Notes: generated by a model not told the origin, from the letters alone. Positions 1 through 6,730 are shown, counted from the stretch's first letter. The stretch: DNA of 11,624 bases from WTJX01 sp045106295 (GCA_045106295.1 JBGCEI010000042.1:1-11624); one strand, 5' to 3'. Numbers and translations are program-made.

Positions 1-383
1 AGTGGTTTTTTAAGGTGTTCGAAGCGTAAATGGTCTAGCTCAGAATTGAGTAACTGTTGTCTACCATATTCTGAAGAAATTTCATCTAGCTCTTCTACGT
101 CTCCACGATCTAGAATCCATTGCTGACGTAGTTTAGGAAGTCCTTTTTTTACATCTACCGTATGATTTTCGTCTGTGTAAGGTCCACTCGTATCGTACAA
201 GGTTACAGCAGGATTTTTCTCTACTGGTTTTACTTTGTCGAATTTACTAATGGTGTCATGTAGCGCTACTTCACGCATAGCTACTTTTATGTCGTGTAAT
301 TTCCCAGAAACATATACTTTCTTGGATTTAGGAAATGGACCTGTTGTGATCGACTTTTCCGAAGGTATTTTATCTTTTCTCAT
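1..383 (-). CDS. thiC: Phosphomethylpyrimidine synthase ThiC (N-terminal part, cut by window edge)
   Basis: ThiC is a radical-SAM enzyme that rearranges aminoimidazole ribotide into hydroxymethylpyrimidine phosphate, the pyrimidine half of thiamine. The window holds the first 127 codons, beginning MRKDKIPSEKSI; the catalytic barrel and the C-terminal Fe-S cysteine motif lie beyond base 1. The visible part matches the ThiC N-terminal domain: FPKSKKVYVSGKLHDIKVAMREV near residues 14-36, then VTLYDTSGPYTDE and a VDVKKGLPKLRQQWI..RGDVEEL stretch. The ATG at 381-383 is chosen because the protein then starts just before the conserved FPxSKKVY motif. It lies 112 bp downstream of thiS on the same strand, and both follow a TPP riboswitch, so thiamine pyrophosphate very likely represses them together. 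The identification is firm; only the truncation limits it. Confidence 0.95.
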   Translation of the reverse strand, partial: MRKDKIPSEKSITTGPFPKSKKVYVSGKLHDIKVAMREVALHDTISKFDKVKPVEKNPAVTLYDTSGPYTDENHTVDVKKGLPKLRQQWILDRGDVEELDEISSEYGRQQLLNSELDHLRFEHLKKP

Positions 384-390
384 TCTTTCT

Positions 391-491
391 AGCGTTTAGC
401 TTCTAGCAACTAGCTATTAGCGGTGTTTTATCTAATTCTGTTTTTAACAAGCGTTTTTAAGCTAGAGGCTAATCGCCAAAAGCTAGTCGCT
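391..491. repeat. Imperfect inverted repeat of TAGC heptads between thiS and thiC
   Basis: The arms at 391-421 and 461-491 match as an inverted repeat at about 22 of 31 positions, separated by 39 bases. Each arm is a short series of 7-bp units ending in TAGC, for example TTCTAGC AACTAGC TATTAGC in the left arm. The transcript could form a long imperfect hairpin between thiS and thiC. Whether it acts in RNA processing or is only a degenerate intergenic repeat cannot be told from one copy. Confidence 0.55.
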
Positions 492-495
492 ATGT

Positions 496-693
496 TTACC
501 CTCCTTGAGTAGCTCTAATAATGGTAATTTTATCGTTTTCCTTGATTTGTGTTTTCTTCCATTCAAACCGAGAAACTACTTTGTTGTTTATAGCTACAGC
601 TATTCCTTTTAAAGAAATTCTCATTTCTTCGAGTAAATCGTGTAAGCGAGTAGATTTTGCTTCTATTTTTTCTTTGTTTACCTCAACTGTCAT
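496..693 (-). CDS. thiS: Sulfur carrier protein ThiS
   Basis: ThiS is a ubiquitin-fold protein whose C-terminal Gly-Gly is adenylated and then converted to a thiocarboxylate that donates sulfur for the thiazole ring of thiamine. The 65-residue product has the usual family length, starts MTVEVNKEKIE with a beta-grasp pattern, and ends in the required ATQGG. A central AVAINNKVVSRFEW segment followed by DKITIIRATQGG is characteristic. MoaD is a related GG-ended protein, but the thiC neighbour and the upstream TPP riboswitch settle the assignment. The gene is the first of the leftward operon, with a leader of about 105 bases between riboswitch and start codon. The thiazole-side genes (thiG, thiH, thiF) are not seen and may follow thiC outside the window. 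Confidence 0.94.
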   Translation of the reverse strand: MTVEVNKEKIEAKSTRLHDLLEEMRISLKGIAVAINNKVVSRFEWKKTQIKENDKITIIRATQGG

Positions 694-798
694 AATTGAA
701 CTGCATTTAACTCATTAAACAATAAAAACGGTTATGACTTTAAAAAAGAGGAGAGGGCAAATGAAGGTCTTAGTTTGACTAAATAAAGACTGTCCATT

Positions 799-879
799 GA
801 CTTTTCCCTACGGCAGCATAATCTGCATCAGGTACTAAGGGTCCTCTCTCAGCCAGTATTTACTGACGCCCCTAAAGTC
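799..879 (-). promoter_or_regulatory. TPP riboswitch (THI element) of the thiSC operon
   Basis: Read on the minus strand, this 81-nt segment has the conserved THI-box blocks in order: GGGGCG, CTGAGAGAGGACCCTT, ACCTGATGCAG and the TATGCTGCCGTAGGGAA block. A closing P1 helix is visible as GACTTT at the 5' end (874-879) pairing with AAAGTC at the 3' end (799-804). It precedes thiS and thiC in the same direction, so TPP binding should shut the operon off. About 105 bases of leader separate it from thiS. That leader contains a small hairpin (TTAGT-CAA-ACTAA) and, further on, a T-run, which may form part of the switching platform. Whether control is at termination or translation is not decided by the sequence. 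A near-consensus -7 element (TATATTGT, 888-895 minus) lies just upstream but is weak. Confidence 0.95.
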
Positions 880-1200
880 TATTCTTTACAATATACATGC
901 TTAAAATTAAATTATTAATAATTAATGCCAAATTGTTGGATATTTAATAAATAATTTAAATGTCATTTTATAAGAATTAAATTATCTATAATAAGCTGAT
1001 ATATAGTACTTTATGTTTGTATTTGTAATAATAATTATGTAATTATTTATGAGTATAAAAATTGAACTCATTAGACTATTCTATTTTATAAGAATAGGTG
1101 TTCTTACTTTATCTTCTTGACGACAAAAAGTAATGTTAAATGGTTTTAGACTTGTTTACTTTCAGATAAGTTCATAGTTTAATCTCAAATTTTATTGATT
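880..1200. other. AT-rich intergenic gap between divergent thi operon and YHS gene
   Basis: This gap of about 320 bp separates divergently read genes and should hold both promoters. It is very AT-rich and has no convincing coding sequence. On the plus strand TATGTTTG at 1012-1019 fits the Bacteroidota -7 consensus TAnnTTTG but has no clear -33 partner and is 180 bp from the YHS gene. A perfect 7-bp stem with an 8-base loop (1076-1082 with 1091-1097) is the only other visible structure. Confidence 0.5.
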
Positions 1201-1668
1201 ATGCGTTTTTTATCTATTCTTACTTTTTGTACGGTTGTTTTATTCTCATGCGGAAGCTCGTCAGAAAATTTACCCGATATTTTTCAAGCTCATGGTGTAG
1301 CTCTTGATGGTTACGATGTTGTTGCTTACCATACAGACAGTGTTGCCACTCATGGTGACAACGAACACAGAATAAAATACAATGGAGCCACTTATGCTTT
1401 TTCTTCACAAAAAAATCTGGACCTATTTAAAGCCAACCCTAAAAAGTATCTTCCTGCTTATGGCGGATGGTGTGCCTATGCTGTTGCTGCTAAACAAGTA
1501 AAGATGGCTCCCAATTTAGAGATGTGGCAAATTCAAGATGGAAGGTTAATATTCTTCTTTGACAACATAGTAACTAAAATAACGGGTAATCTACAAGACA
1601 AATGGAACGAAGACCCAAAGTGGTTCGAGTCTAAATCAGATGTAGAGTGGGAGAGGATGACAAAGTAA
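1201..1668 (+). CDS. YHS-domain lipoprotein
   Basis: A small predicted lipoprotein of 155 residues. The N-terminus MRFLSILTFCTVVLFSC is a type II signal peptide with a lipobox ending in Cys17, so the protein should be anchored to a membrane facing the periplasm or the surface. The rest is a single YHS-type domain: GYDVVAY (residues 37-43), YNGATYAFSS (60-69), NPKKYLPAYGGWCAYAVA (79-96) and an MWQI.DGRLIFFF strand. Related domains occur in proteins linked to metal handling, and the conserved Cys in GGWCAYAV could be a ligand, but no function is established for this stand-alone form. The ATG at 1201 is preferred over the in-frame TTG two codons earlier. Direct neighbours are non-coding, so context gives no functional hint. 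Confidence 0.88.
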   Translation: MRFLSILTFCTVVLFSCGSSSENLPDIFQAHGVALDGYDVVAYHTDSVATHGDNEHRIKYNGATYAFSSQKNLDLFKANPKKYLPAYGGWCAYAVAAKQVKMAPNLEMWQIQDGRLIFFFDNIVTKITGNLQDKWNEDPKWFESKSDVEWERMTK

Positions 1669-1731
1669 TTTTGCTCGTCCTTTCCCTATAGTACAACAGC
1701 TTCATTAATTCACTCACATTATTTCTTATAG

Positions 1732-1749
1732 AAAAGGCTAAGTCCTTTT
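1732..1749 (+). terminator. Possible weak terminator hairpin after the YHS gene
   Basis: AAAAGG and CCTTTT form a perfect 6-bp stem around a 6-base loop, about 65 bp after the YHS stop codon. The stem is AT-rich and its only T-run is the 3' arm itself, so termination activity is doubtful. Confidence 0.3.
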
Positions 1750-1762
1750 AACCCTACTTTAT

Positions 1763-1790
1763 AGTAATTGTTCCACGTGGAACAATTACT
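1763..1790. promoter_or_regulatory. parS-type ParB-binding site 1, within a 28-bp palindrome
   Basis: The core TGTTCCACGTGGAACA (1769-1784) is a perfect 16-bp palindrome matching the chromosomal parS family, whose canonical form is TGTTTCACGTGAAACA. Here the perfect symmetry extends six more bases on each side to 28 bp in total. It is the leftmost of three identical cores upstream of mnmG. ParB binding at such sites nucleates the partition complex and recruits SMC. Confidence 0.87.
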
Positions 1791-1821
1791 CATTTATACT
1801 CAACATATTTAATTTAGAAAA

Positions 1822-1854
1822 GCCCTTTCCCTCTTTGAAAAAGGAGGTCTGGGC
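1822..1854. repeat. Hairpin-forming intergenic sequence
   Basis: Inner arms CCTCTTT (1830-1836) and AAAGGAGG (1840-1847) pair with one bulged G around a GAA loop. Outer GCCC (1822-1825) pairs with GGGC (1851-1854). The pyrimidine/purine hairpin resembles interspersed intergenic repeats of Bacteroidota, but only one copy is present here, so repeat status is inferred. Confidence 0.35.
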
Positions 1855-1946
1855 AATTGGAAATTCAAAATGTCAAAAATGATTAATTCAGCTATTCATA
1901 CCTTCTGATTTTGATCTAAATAATTTTCCAGCGTAGTGTCTAAAGA

Positions 1947-2120
1947 TTAAACCCGAAATATGCATTAGAATTCGTTATGAGAAGTTAACTAGCAAGAAAT
2001 CAGGGGTTTAGCTCATTTCAGCCTAGCACCGCTAGGGTTAAATTGGCTAAACTAGCAAAACCCCTGATTTGCAGATAATTAGATTCGGAATAGATTCTCT
2101 AATGCATATTTCGGGTTTAA
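1947..2120. repeat. 174-bp nested palindromic element between parS sites 1 and 2
   Basis: The outer arms are a perfect 23-bp inverted repeat (1947-1969 and 2098-2120). Inside are perfect 13-bp arms AAATCAGGGGTTT (1997-2009) and AAACCCCTGATTT (2058-2070). Innermost is a near-continuous hairpin at 2006-2052: GTTTAGC with GCTAAAC, ATTT with AAAT, and CCTAGC-ACC-GCTAGG at the tip. The 13-bp arms and the inner hairpin share GTTT, so they are partly alternative foldings. ACTAGCAA also occurs as a direct repeat (1988-1995 and 2051-2058). There is no open reading frame of note. It could be a MITE-like insertion, a structured RNA, or a cruciform-forming element tied to the flanking parS sites; the sequence alone does not decide. 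Confidence 0.75.
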
Positions 2121-2152
2121 CTACTCTAAGATTAGTCCATACTCTTAACACA

Positions 2153-2168
2153 TGTTCCACGTGGAACA
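2153..2168. promoter_or_regulatory. parS-type ParB-binding site 2
   Basis: A perfect 16-bp copy of TGTTCCACGTGGAACA, identical to the core of site 1, with which it also shares the right flank ATTA. It lies 32 bp to the right of the nested palindrome and 134 bp before mnmG. Confidence 0.87.
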
Positions 2169-2269
2169 ATTAGGCTTTGGTAAGTCTTCTTTTTTTTGTC
2201 TTAAACACAAAACTAATATGTAGGAACTTTAAACTTTTAAAAAGAACTTTGCGGTATAAATAAAAAAGG

Positions 2270-2285
2270 TGTTCCACGTGGAACA
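2270..2285. promoter_or_regulatory. parS-type ParB-binding site 3, adjacent to the mnmG start
   Basis: The third perfect TGTTCCACGTGGAACA copy ends 17 bp before the mnmG ATG. It therefore lies in the probable mnmG 5' leader or promoter, so ParB binding here could also influence mnmG transcription. Confidence 0.87.
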
Positions 2286-2302
2286 GTTTAAGAAAGAAAT
2301 AT

Positions 2303-4162
2303 ATGTTTCCAGAATACGATCTTATAGTAGTAGGGGCGGGGCATGCTGGTTGTGAAGCAGCAGCAGCAGCAGCAAATATGGGTTCCAAAGTTTTATTGGT
2401 CACCATGAATATGAATACCATTGCTATGATGTCGTGCAACCCTGCAGTAGGAGGTGTAGCAAAAGGACAAATAGTAAGAGAAATAGATGCGCTAGGTGGA
2501 ATGTCAGGAATTATATCTGATAAGTCCATGATCCAATTTAGAATGTTGAACCGTTCAAAAGGTCCTGCCATGTGGAGTCCAAGAACGCAAAATGATCGCT
2601 TTCGCTTTTCTGAGGAATGGAGACTTACTTTAGAAAGAACACCTAATGTAGATTTTTGGCAAGAAATGGCTAAAGAAATAATAGTAGATGGAGATAAGGT
2701 AGTCGGAATAAAAACAGCGCTCGGCGTAGAGATTCGTTCTAAAGCAGTGGTACTTACCAACGGGACATTTTTAAATGGGCTAATCCATATTGGCGAGAAA
2801 CAGTTTGGTGGTGGAAGAACAGGGGAGAAGGGAGCAACAGGGTTAACAGAACAATTAGAATCTCTAGGTTTTGAATCTGGAAGAATGAAAACAGGAACGC
2901 CTCCACGGGTAGATGGTAGAAGTTTGAACTGGAAAATCATGGAAGAACAAGCTGGTGATGAAGATCCAGGAAAGTTTTCTTACACAGATACTCAACCACT
3001 AAGCAAACAAATTCCTTGTCACATAACCTACACAAACGAAAAAGTACATGATGTATTACGAACAGGATTCGAGAAGTCTCCCATGTTTAATGGAAGGATA
3101 AAAGGATTAGGTCCAAGGTATTGTCCTTCAGTAGAAGATAAAATCAATCGATTTGCAGACAAAAGCAGGCACCAGATATTCGTAGAGCCAGAAGGTTGGG
3201 ACACGGTAGAAATCTATGTAAATGGTTTCTCTACTTCTTTGCCAGAAGATGTACAGTACAAAGCATTACAATTGATACCTGGATTTGAAAAGGCAAAAAT
3301 GTTTAGGCCTGGGTATGCAATAGAATATGATTTCTTTCCTCCTACACAATTGAAGTCTACGCTTGAAACAAAACAACTACATAATCTTTATTTCGCTGGA
3401 CAAATAAATGGTACCACAGGATATGAAGAAGCTGCTTGTCAAGGATTAATGGCAGGAATTAATGCACACAACAACGTACATGGAAAAGACCCTTTCGTAT
3501 TAAAAAGAGATGAGGCTTATATAGGTGTACTAATAGATGATCTTATAAATAAAGGTACAGACGAACCATACCGTATGTTTACCTCACGAGCAGAATATCG
3601 CATTTTATTAAGACAAGACAATGCAGATATTCGGTTAACTAGAAAAGGGTATGAGTTAGGTTTAGCCAAAGAAGAAAGAGTACAGCGAGTAGAAGAGAAA
3701 GAACAAAAAACACAACACAACCAAGACTTACTAAAAAAGATTAAAATAAAACCTGAAGAGGCTAATCCAATTCTTGAAAAAGTAGGTACAAGCCCTATCA
3801 AAGAAAAAACTGTAGCTTATAACTTATTAAAAAGACCACAAGTTTCTGTTGCTAATATGGAAGCGCTAATCAAATCTAAAACAGATCAATTCATTACAGA
3901 CAAAGATATTATAGAACAGACAGAAGTCATTATTAAATACGAAGACTACATCATAAAAGAAGCTCAACTAGCAGACAAAATGCATCAACTAGAAAAACTA
4001 AGCATTGCCGACAGATTTGATTATGATACAATAAGTAGTCTGTCCATTGAAGCTAGAGAGAAATTAAAAAAGATAAAACCTGCCACTCTTGGACAAGCAT
4101 CGAGGATTAGTGGTGTTTCTCCATCAGACATTTCTATCTTGATGGTTCACTTAGGAAGGTAA
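2303..4162 (+). CDS. mnmG: tRNA uridine-34 carboxymethylaminomethyl-modifying enzyme MnmG (GidA)
   Basis: MnmG is an FAD enzyme that works with the GTPase MnmE to place a (carboxymethyl)aminomethyl group on the wobble uridine of certain tRNAs, supporting accurate decoding of A/G-ending codons. The 619-residue length is normal. The FAD-binding GAGHAG is at 11-16 and CNPAVGG at 45-51, with the conserved Cys45. GPRYCPSVEDK carries the second conserved Cys274, FAGQINGTTGYEEAA is at 364-378, and EPYRMFTSRAEYR near 421-433. The MnmE-interacting C-terminus ends in GQASRISGVSPSDISILMVHL. The ATG at 2303 gives the family-typical start and follows an A-rich leader. Three parS-type sites lie directly upstream, which fits the known tendency of gidA to lie near chromosome origins. 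No broken motifs are seen. Confidence 0.98.
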   Translation: MFPEYDLIVVGAGHAGCEAAAAAANMGSKVLLVTMNMNTIAMMSCNPAVGGVAKGQIVREIDALGGMSGIISDKSMIQFRMLNRSKGPAMWSPRTQNDRFRFSEEWRLTLERTPNVDFWQEMAKEIIVDGDKVVGIKTALGVEIRSKAVVLTNGTFLNGLIHIGEKQFGGGRTGEKGATGLTEQLESLGFESGRMKTGTPPRVDGRSLNWKIMEEQAGDEDPGKFSYTDTQPLSKQIPCHITYTNEKVHDVLRTGFEKSPMFNGRIKGLGPRYCPSVEDKINRFADKSRHQIFVEPEGWDTVEIYVNGFSTSLPEDVQYKALQLIPGFEKAKMFRPGYAIEYDFFPPTQLKSTLETKQLHNLYFAGQINGTTGYEEAACQGLMAGINAHNNVHGKDPFVLKRDEAYIGVLIDDLINKGTDEPYRMFTSRAEYRILLRQDNADIRLTRKGYELGLAKEERVQRVEEKEQKTQHNQDLLKKIKIKPEEANPILEKVGTSPIKEKTVAYNLLKRPQVSVANMEALIKSKTDQFITDKDIIEQTEVIIKYEDYIIKEAQLADKMHQLEKLSIADRFDYDTISSLSIEAREKLKKIKPATLGQASRISGVSPSDISILMVHLGR

Positions 4163-4201
4163 CTGGTACGACTAGACCGTATTAAAATAAGAAAGCCTTT
4201 T

Positions 4202-4220
4202 GTCTAAAGTCTAAGGTCTA
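4202..4220. repeat. Short 7-bp tandem repeat (GTCTAAR)
   Basis: GTCTAAA, GTCTAAG and GTCTA stand head to tail in the 75-bp gap after mnmG. Similar 7-8-bp periodic sequence occurs after the next gene and between thiS and thiC. Confidence 0.6.
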
Positions 4221-4237
4221 CTATCTTGAAGAAATAA

Positions 4238-5833
4238 ATGAAAGCATCCCTTACATACTATATAATAGCTCTCGTAATTATCTACCTAGTCCAAGCCTGT
4301 GCTAGTGTACAAGCTCCTCCCGGAGGGCCTGAAGATAATACCATACCAAAACTACTTTCTGTAAATCCTCCACCAGGAACTACCTCAATACAAATAGGAC
4401 AAAAGTTTGAATTCCTATTCGATGAAAGAATAGAAGCACCAAAACTCTATCAAGAAATGATAGTGAGTCCTTTTACGGAAGCAGAATATGAATTTGTAGT
4501 CAGTAAGAAAAAACTAGTCTTTAAATTCGAAGATGAACTAGATAGTAACACCACCTACACCCTAAACTTCAGAGAAGGAGTTACAGACATTACTGCTAAA
4601 AATCCAATAGAAAATTTAAACTATGCGTTTAGTACCGGTTCAATAATAGACTCTTTATTCATACATGGGGAAGTCACTCATTTTCTGACAGAAAAAGCTG
4701 TAGAAAAAGTGAATGTAAGTTTATACAAACTTACAGATACCTTAAATCTAACAGAAGATAATCCTACCTATTTCACTAAAACAGATTCTGCTGGTCATTT
4801 TCTTATTCAAAATATAAAAAAAGGAGAATACCTTATTCAAGCATTTTTAGATGCAGACAAAAATTCCATCTATTCTCAATACAAAGAAGAAATTGGTTTC
4901 ATAGCAGACACACTAACCATTGATTCAACTAAAGAAGAAATAAAAATACGTTTAGGAGAAAAGGAATTTGAACCGCTACAAATCATTAATACAAAAGATT
5001 ATAAAGGCACACACATAATTGCTGTCAACAATCCTATCTCTGATATAACCGTCAAAGACAAAGACTCTACTCTAATCACTTATTTTGATACCAAAGAAAA
5101 TGAAATACATATCTTTTACGATACTAAAGATTCCACTCAACTTTCTTTATCCATCACAGATACTATTCAACAACAAATAGATACCACTCTTTCTATTTAC
5201 TTTTCAGAAGACGAAGCAGATGAACTAAAGTTCAAAATGGTAACAACTACTAAAAATTTAAAATATACGAACGATAGCATCATTGTACAATACAAAAGCA
5301 CCTATCCTATTTATAATATTAACCATTCACTATTCTATGCTTACAAAGACAGTTCTAGCATAGATACCCTCTCTCAGTCAAATTTTACACTTTCCCCTGA
5401 CAGATTATCTTTTACAGTACGCAAAGCACAAAAAGCACTCGATACCCTTTATATCCGATACGATACAGCAGCTGTAATTTCGGTAAAACAAGATACTATA
5501 TCTTCTGGTAAAAAATTATTCTTACCCTATCAAGAAGAAAAATACGGAACATTAAATGGCTTGATTGTAACTGACTATCCTAGTTTTAACCTTCAACTTA
5601 TTAATAACTCAAATAAAATAGAACGCTCCATCTGGAATCAAAAAGCATTTACCATAAAAGAACTACCATCAGGAGAATATACTATTAGAATATACATAGA
5701 CGAAAATGAAAATAAAAGATATGATTTGTCAAATTACACTACTAAAACACAAGCAGAAAAAATTTACAACTACCCAGGTAAAATAAAAGTAAAAGCCAAC
5801 TGGGAAATATCTTTAAGAGAAATCACGTTTTAG
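4238..5833 (+). CDS. Ig-like (Big_5 type) domain lipoprotein
   Basis: A 531-residue predicted lipoprotein. MKASLTYYIIALVIIYLVQAC is a type II signal peptide with the lipidated Cys at position 21, followed by the A/P-rich APPGGPEDNTIPKLLSVNPPPGT stretch common in Bacteroidota lipoproteins that begin with a bacterial Ig-like domain. Residues about 35-130 fit that fold (FEFLFDERIEAPKL... TYTLNFREGVTDI... YAFSTG). Residues about 140-215 resemble a carboxypeptidase-regulatory-like beta-sandwich (GHFLIQNIKKGEYLIQAFLDADKN). A similar motif returns near the C-terminus (LPSGEYTIRIYIDENENKRYD), with Asp/Asn-rich loops suggestive of Ca binding. No enzymatic motif is visible, so a structural or envelope role is the most that can be inferred. 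It is 75 bp after mnmG in the same direction and may be cotranscribed. Confidence 0.82.
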   Translation: MKASLTYYIIALVIIYLVQACASVQAPPGGPEDNTIPKLLSVNPPPGTTSIQIGQKFEFLFDERIEAPKLYQEMIVSPFTEAEYEFVVSKKKLVFKFEDELDSNTTYTLNFREGVTDITAKNPIENLNYAFSTGSIIDSLFIHGEVTHFLTEKAVEKVNVSLYKLTDTLNLTEDNPTYFTKTDSAGHFLIQNIKKGEYLIQAFLDADKNSIYSQYKEEIGFIADTLTIDSTKEEIKIRLGEKEFEPLQIINTKDYKGTHIIAVNNPISDITVKDKDSTLITYFDTKENEIHIFYDTKDSTQLSLSITDTIQQQIDTTLSIYFSEDEADELKFKMVTTTKNLKYTNDSIIVQYKSTYPIYNINHSLFYAYKDSSSIDTLSQSNFTLSPDRLSFTVRKAQKALDTLYIRYDTAAVISVKQDTISSGKKLFLPYQEEKYGTLNGLIVTDYPSFNLQLINNSNKIERSIWNQKAFTIKELPSGEYTIRIYIDENENKRYDLSNYTTKTQAEKIYNYPGKIKVKANWEISLREITF

Positions 5834-5840
5834 ATTTACT

Positions 5841-5875
5841 AAGACATTAAGATTTTGAGATGTTAGATAGTAGAC
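5841..5875. repeat. Degenerate 7-8-bp periodic repeat (AGAC/AGAT)
   Basis: Five AGA trinucleotides begin at 5842, 5850, 5858, 5865 and 5872, spaced 8, 8, 7 and 7 bp, each followed by C or T. The stretch lies just after the Ig-like lipoprotein stop codon and looks like the opposite-strand version of the GTCTAAR repeat after mnmG. Confidence 0.5.
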
Positions 5876-5896
5876 AAAAAGAATTAAGTTTTTAGA

Positions 5897-6388
5897 TTAC
5901 CAAACAAGTTTATTTGGTTTAATCAGATATTTAGGACCTTCTTCGAACCTTAGATAAACGTAATATAACAATGATTCAAAATTGTTAATTCTTCCGTATT
6001 GGGCTTCATATTTTTTCCAATTCGTATCCGTTAACTTACCTGACATTAAATCAGATAATATCAAACCAGCACATTCCATTACTTTAGTTTCAAACTGATC
6101 ACCTCTTATTTTATTCCATAGATAGTCCTCAGCAAAATCGTCATCTATTTTTGGGATAAGGTCTTTATAGGTTAATAGTCTAGTTACTTTTATTGTTGAA
6201 TCAAAGAAATTTTCATCATAACCTAAATTAAGTATTTGTTGACGAAAATTTTTTAAATCTTTTTCAGTTCTGTCAGTTGGCCTAATTCCTTGATAAAAAG
6301 CTGTTCGGAGAGAATATATGAAATACCAAATAATTAATCCGAAAAACAGAAGAAAAAATGATAAAAGAAAAAAAATACTCCAGTCCAT
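5897..6388 (-). CDS. Hypothetical small membrane-anchored protein
   Basis: I do not recognise this 163-residue protein. It begins with a hydrophobic segment (IFFLLSFFLLFFGLIIWYFIY, about residues 5-25) that is most likely a single membrane anchor. It continues as a charged, probably helical domain with aromatic residues (LGYDENFFDSTIKVTRLLTYKDLIPKIDDDFAEDYLW) and ends FEEGPKYLIKPNKLVW. The first charged residues after the anchor (SLRTAFYQGIRPTDRTEKDLK) suggest the bulk of the protein is cytoplasmic. It is convergent with the Ig-like lipoprotein gene, with a 63-bp gap, and its upstream side borders the putative replication origin. The uninterrupted frame and the anchor-plus-domain layout support a real gene; nothing in it shows a function. 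Confidence 0.65.
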   Translation of the reverse strand: MDWSIFFLLSFFLLFFGLIIWYFIYSLRTAFYQGIRPTDRTEKDLKNFRQQILNLGYDENFFDSTIKVTRLLTYKDLIPKIDDDFAEDYLWNKIRGDQFETKVMECAGLILSDLMSGKLTDTNWKKYEAQYGRINNFESLLYYVYLRFEEGPKYLIKPNKLVW

Positions 6389-6496
6389 ATAAATTAAATT
6401 TAAACAATAAATATTGAAACTTAATTCCCTTCATTATTTAAATTCCTTCATTCCAATACAACTCAATTATTCATTATAAATTCTTAATTAATTCAG

Positions 6497-6505
6497 TGTG
6501 TATAA
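6497..6505 (-). promoter_or_regulatory. DnaA box (exact TTATNCACA)
   Basis: The minus strand reads TTATACACA, an exact match to the consensus TTATNCACA. It is the leftmost box of the candidate origin. Confidence 0.65.
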
Positions 6506-6517
6506 CATGTGCTTAAC

Positions 6518-6526
6518 TGTTGATAA
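6518..6526 (-). promoter_or_regulatory. DnaA-box-like site (TTATCAACA)
   Basis: The minus strand reads TTATCAACA, one mismatch from TTATCCACA. It overlaps a 7-bp inverted repeat TGATAAC/GTTATCA (6521-6527 and 6534-6540) with a 6-base spacer. Its TATCAAC core recurs through the region, so this may be the local variant of the box. Confidence 0.55.
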
Positions 6527-6637
6527 CAGAAAAGTTATCACATAACTATCAACCGTAAAATAAGAGATGTTGATTAACTAAAAGTTATCCCAAAAAAGAT
6601 AACTGCCTATCAACACAAAGTAGAGAGTGGTAAAAGA

Positions 6638-6646
6638 TGTGGATAG
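6638..6646 (-). promoter_or_regulatory. DnaA-box-like site (CTATCCACA)
   Basis: The minus strand reads CTATCCACA, one mismatch (first base) from TTATCCACA. It lies 15 bp left of the AT-rich block 6661-6730. Confidence 0.55.
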
Positions 6647-6660
6647 ATATCAAAAAATGA

Positions 6661-6730
6661 TAATAAGTATATAAGTAACTGATAATCAATTCATTACATA
6701 ATCATAAATTGTTAATTGATTGTTAAATCA
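6661..6730. other. AT-rich block, candidate DNA-unwinding element
   Basis: Only 12 of 70 bases are G or C, and the block is flanked by DnaA-box-like sites on both sides. This is the arrangement expected for a DnaA-opened unwinding element. The 6801-6842 block (2 G/C of 42) is an alternative. Confidence 0.45.

Noticed and set aside
521..718. 65-codon plus-strand frame over thiS
   Set aside because: Antisense to ThiS, which has the family C-terminus and context; the product has no domain pattern.
1220..1408. Minus-strand frame inside the YHS gene
   Set aside because: Antisense to a gene with a clear lipobox and YHS motifs; low-complexity His/Lys-rich product.
2006..2052. Integron attC-like site (GTTTAGC...GCTAAAC) given the recombinase in the window
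   Set aside because: The ends do not fit the attC core sequences RYYYAAC/GTTRRRY in the needed orientation, there is no cassette array, and the recombinase is 8 kb away.
2170..2940. 256-codon open frame on the minus strand over the mnmG start
   Set aside because: It lies antisense to the strongly supported mnmG and over parS site 3, and its translation (Ser/Pro-rich) has no recognisable domain. It is a shadow of mnmG.
3517..3801. Minus-strand frame inside mnmG
   Set aside because: Antisense to conserved MnmG sequence, no own start context or motif.
6535..6593. Further DnaA-box-like strings such as TTATCACAT (6535), CTATCAACC (6546) and TTATCCCAA (6585)
   Set aside because: Two to four mismatches from TTATCCACA; in AT-rich DNA these are expected by chance, so they are not annotated as boxes on their own.
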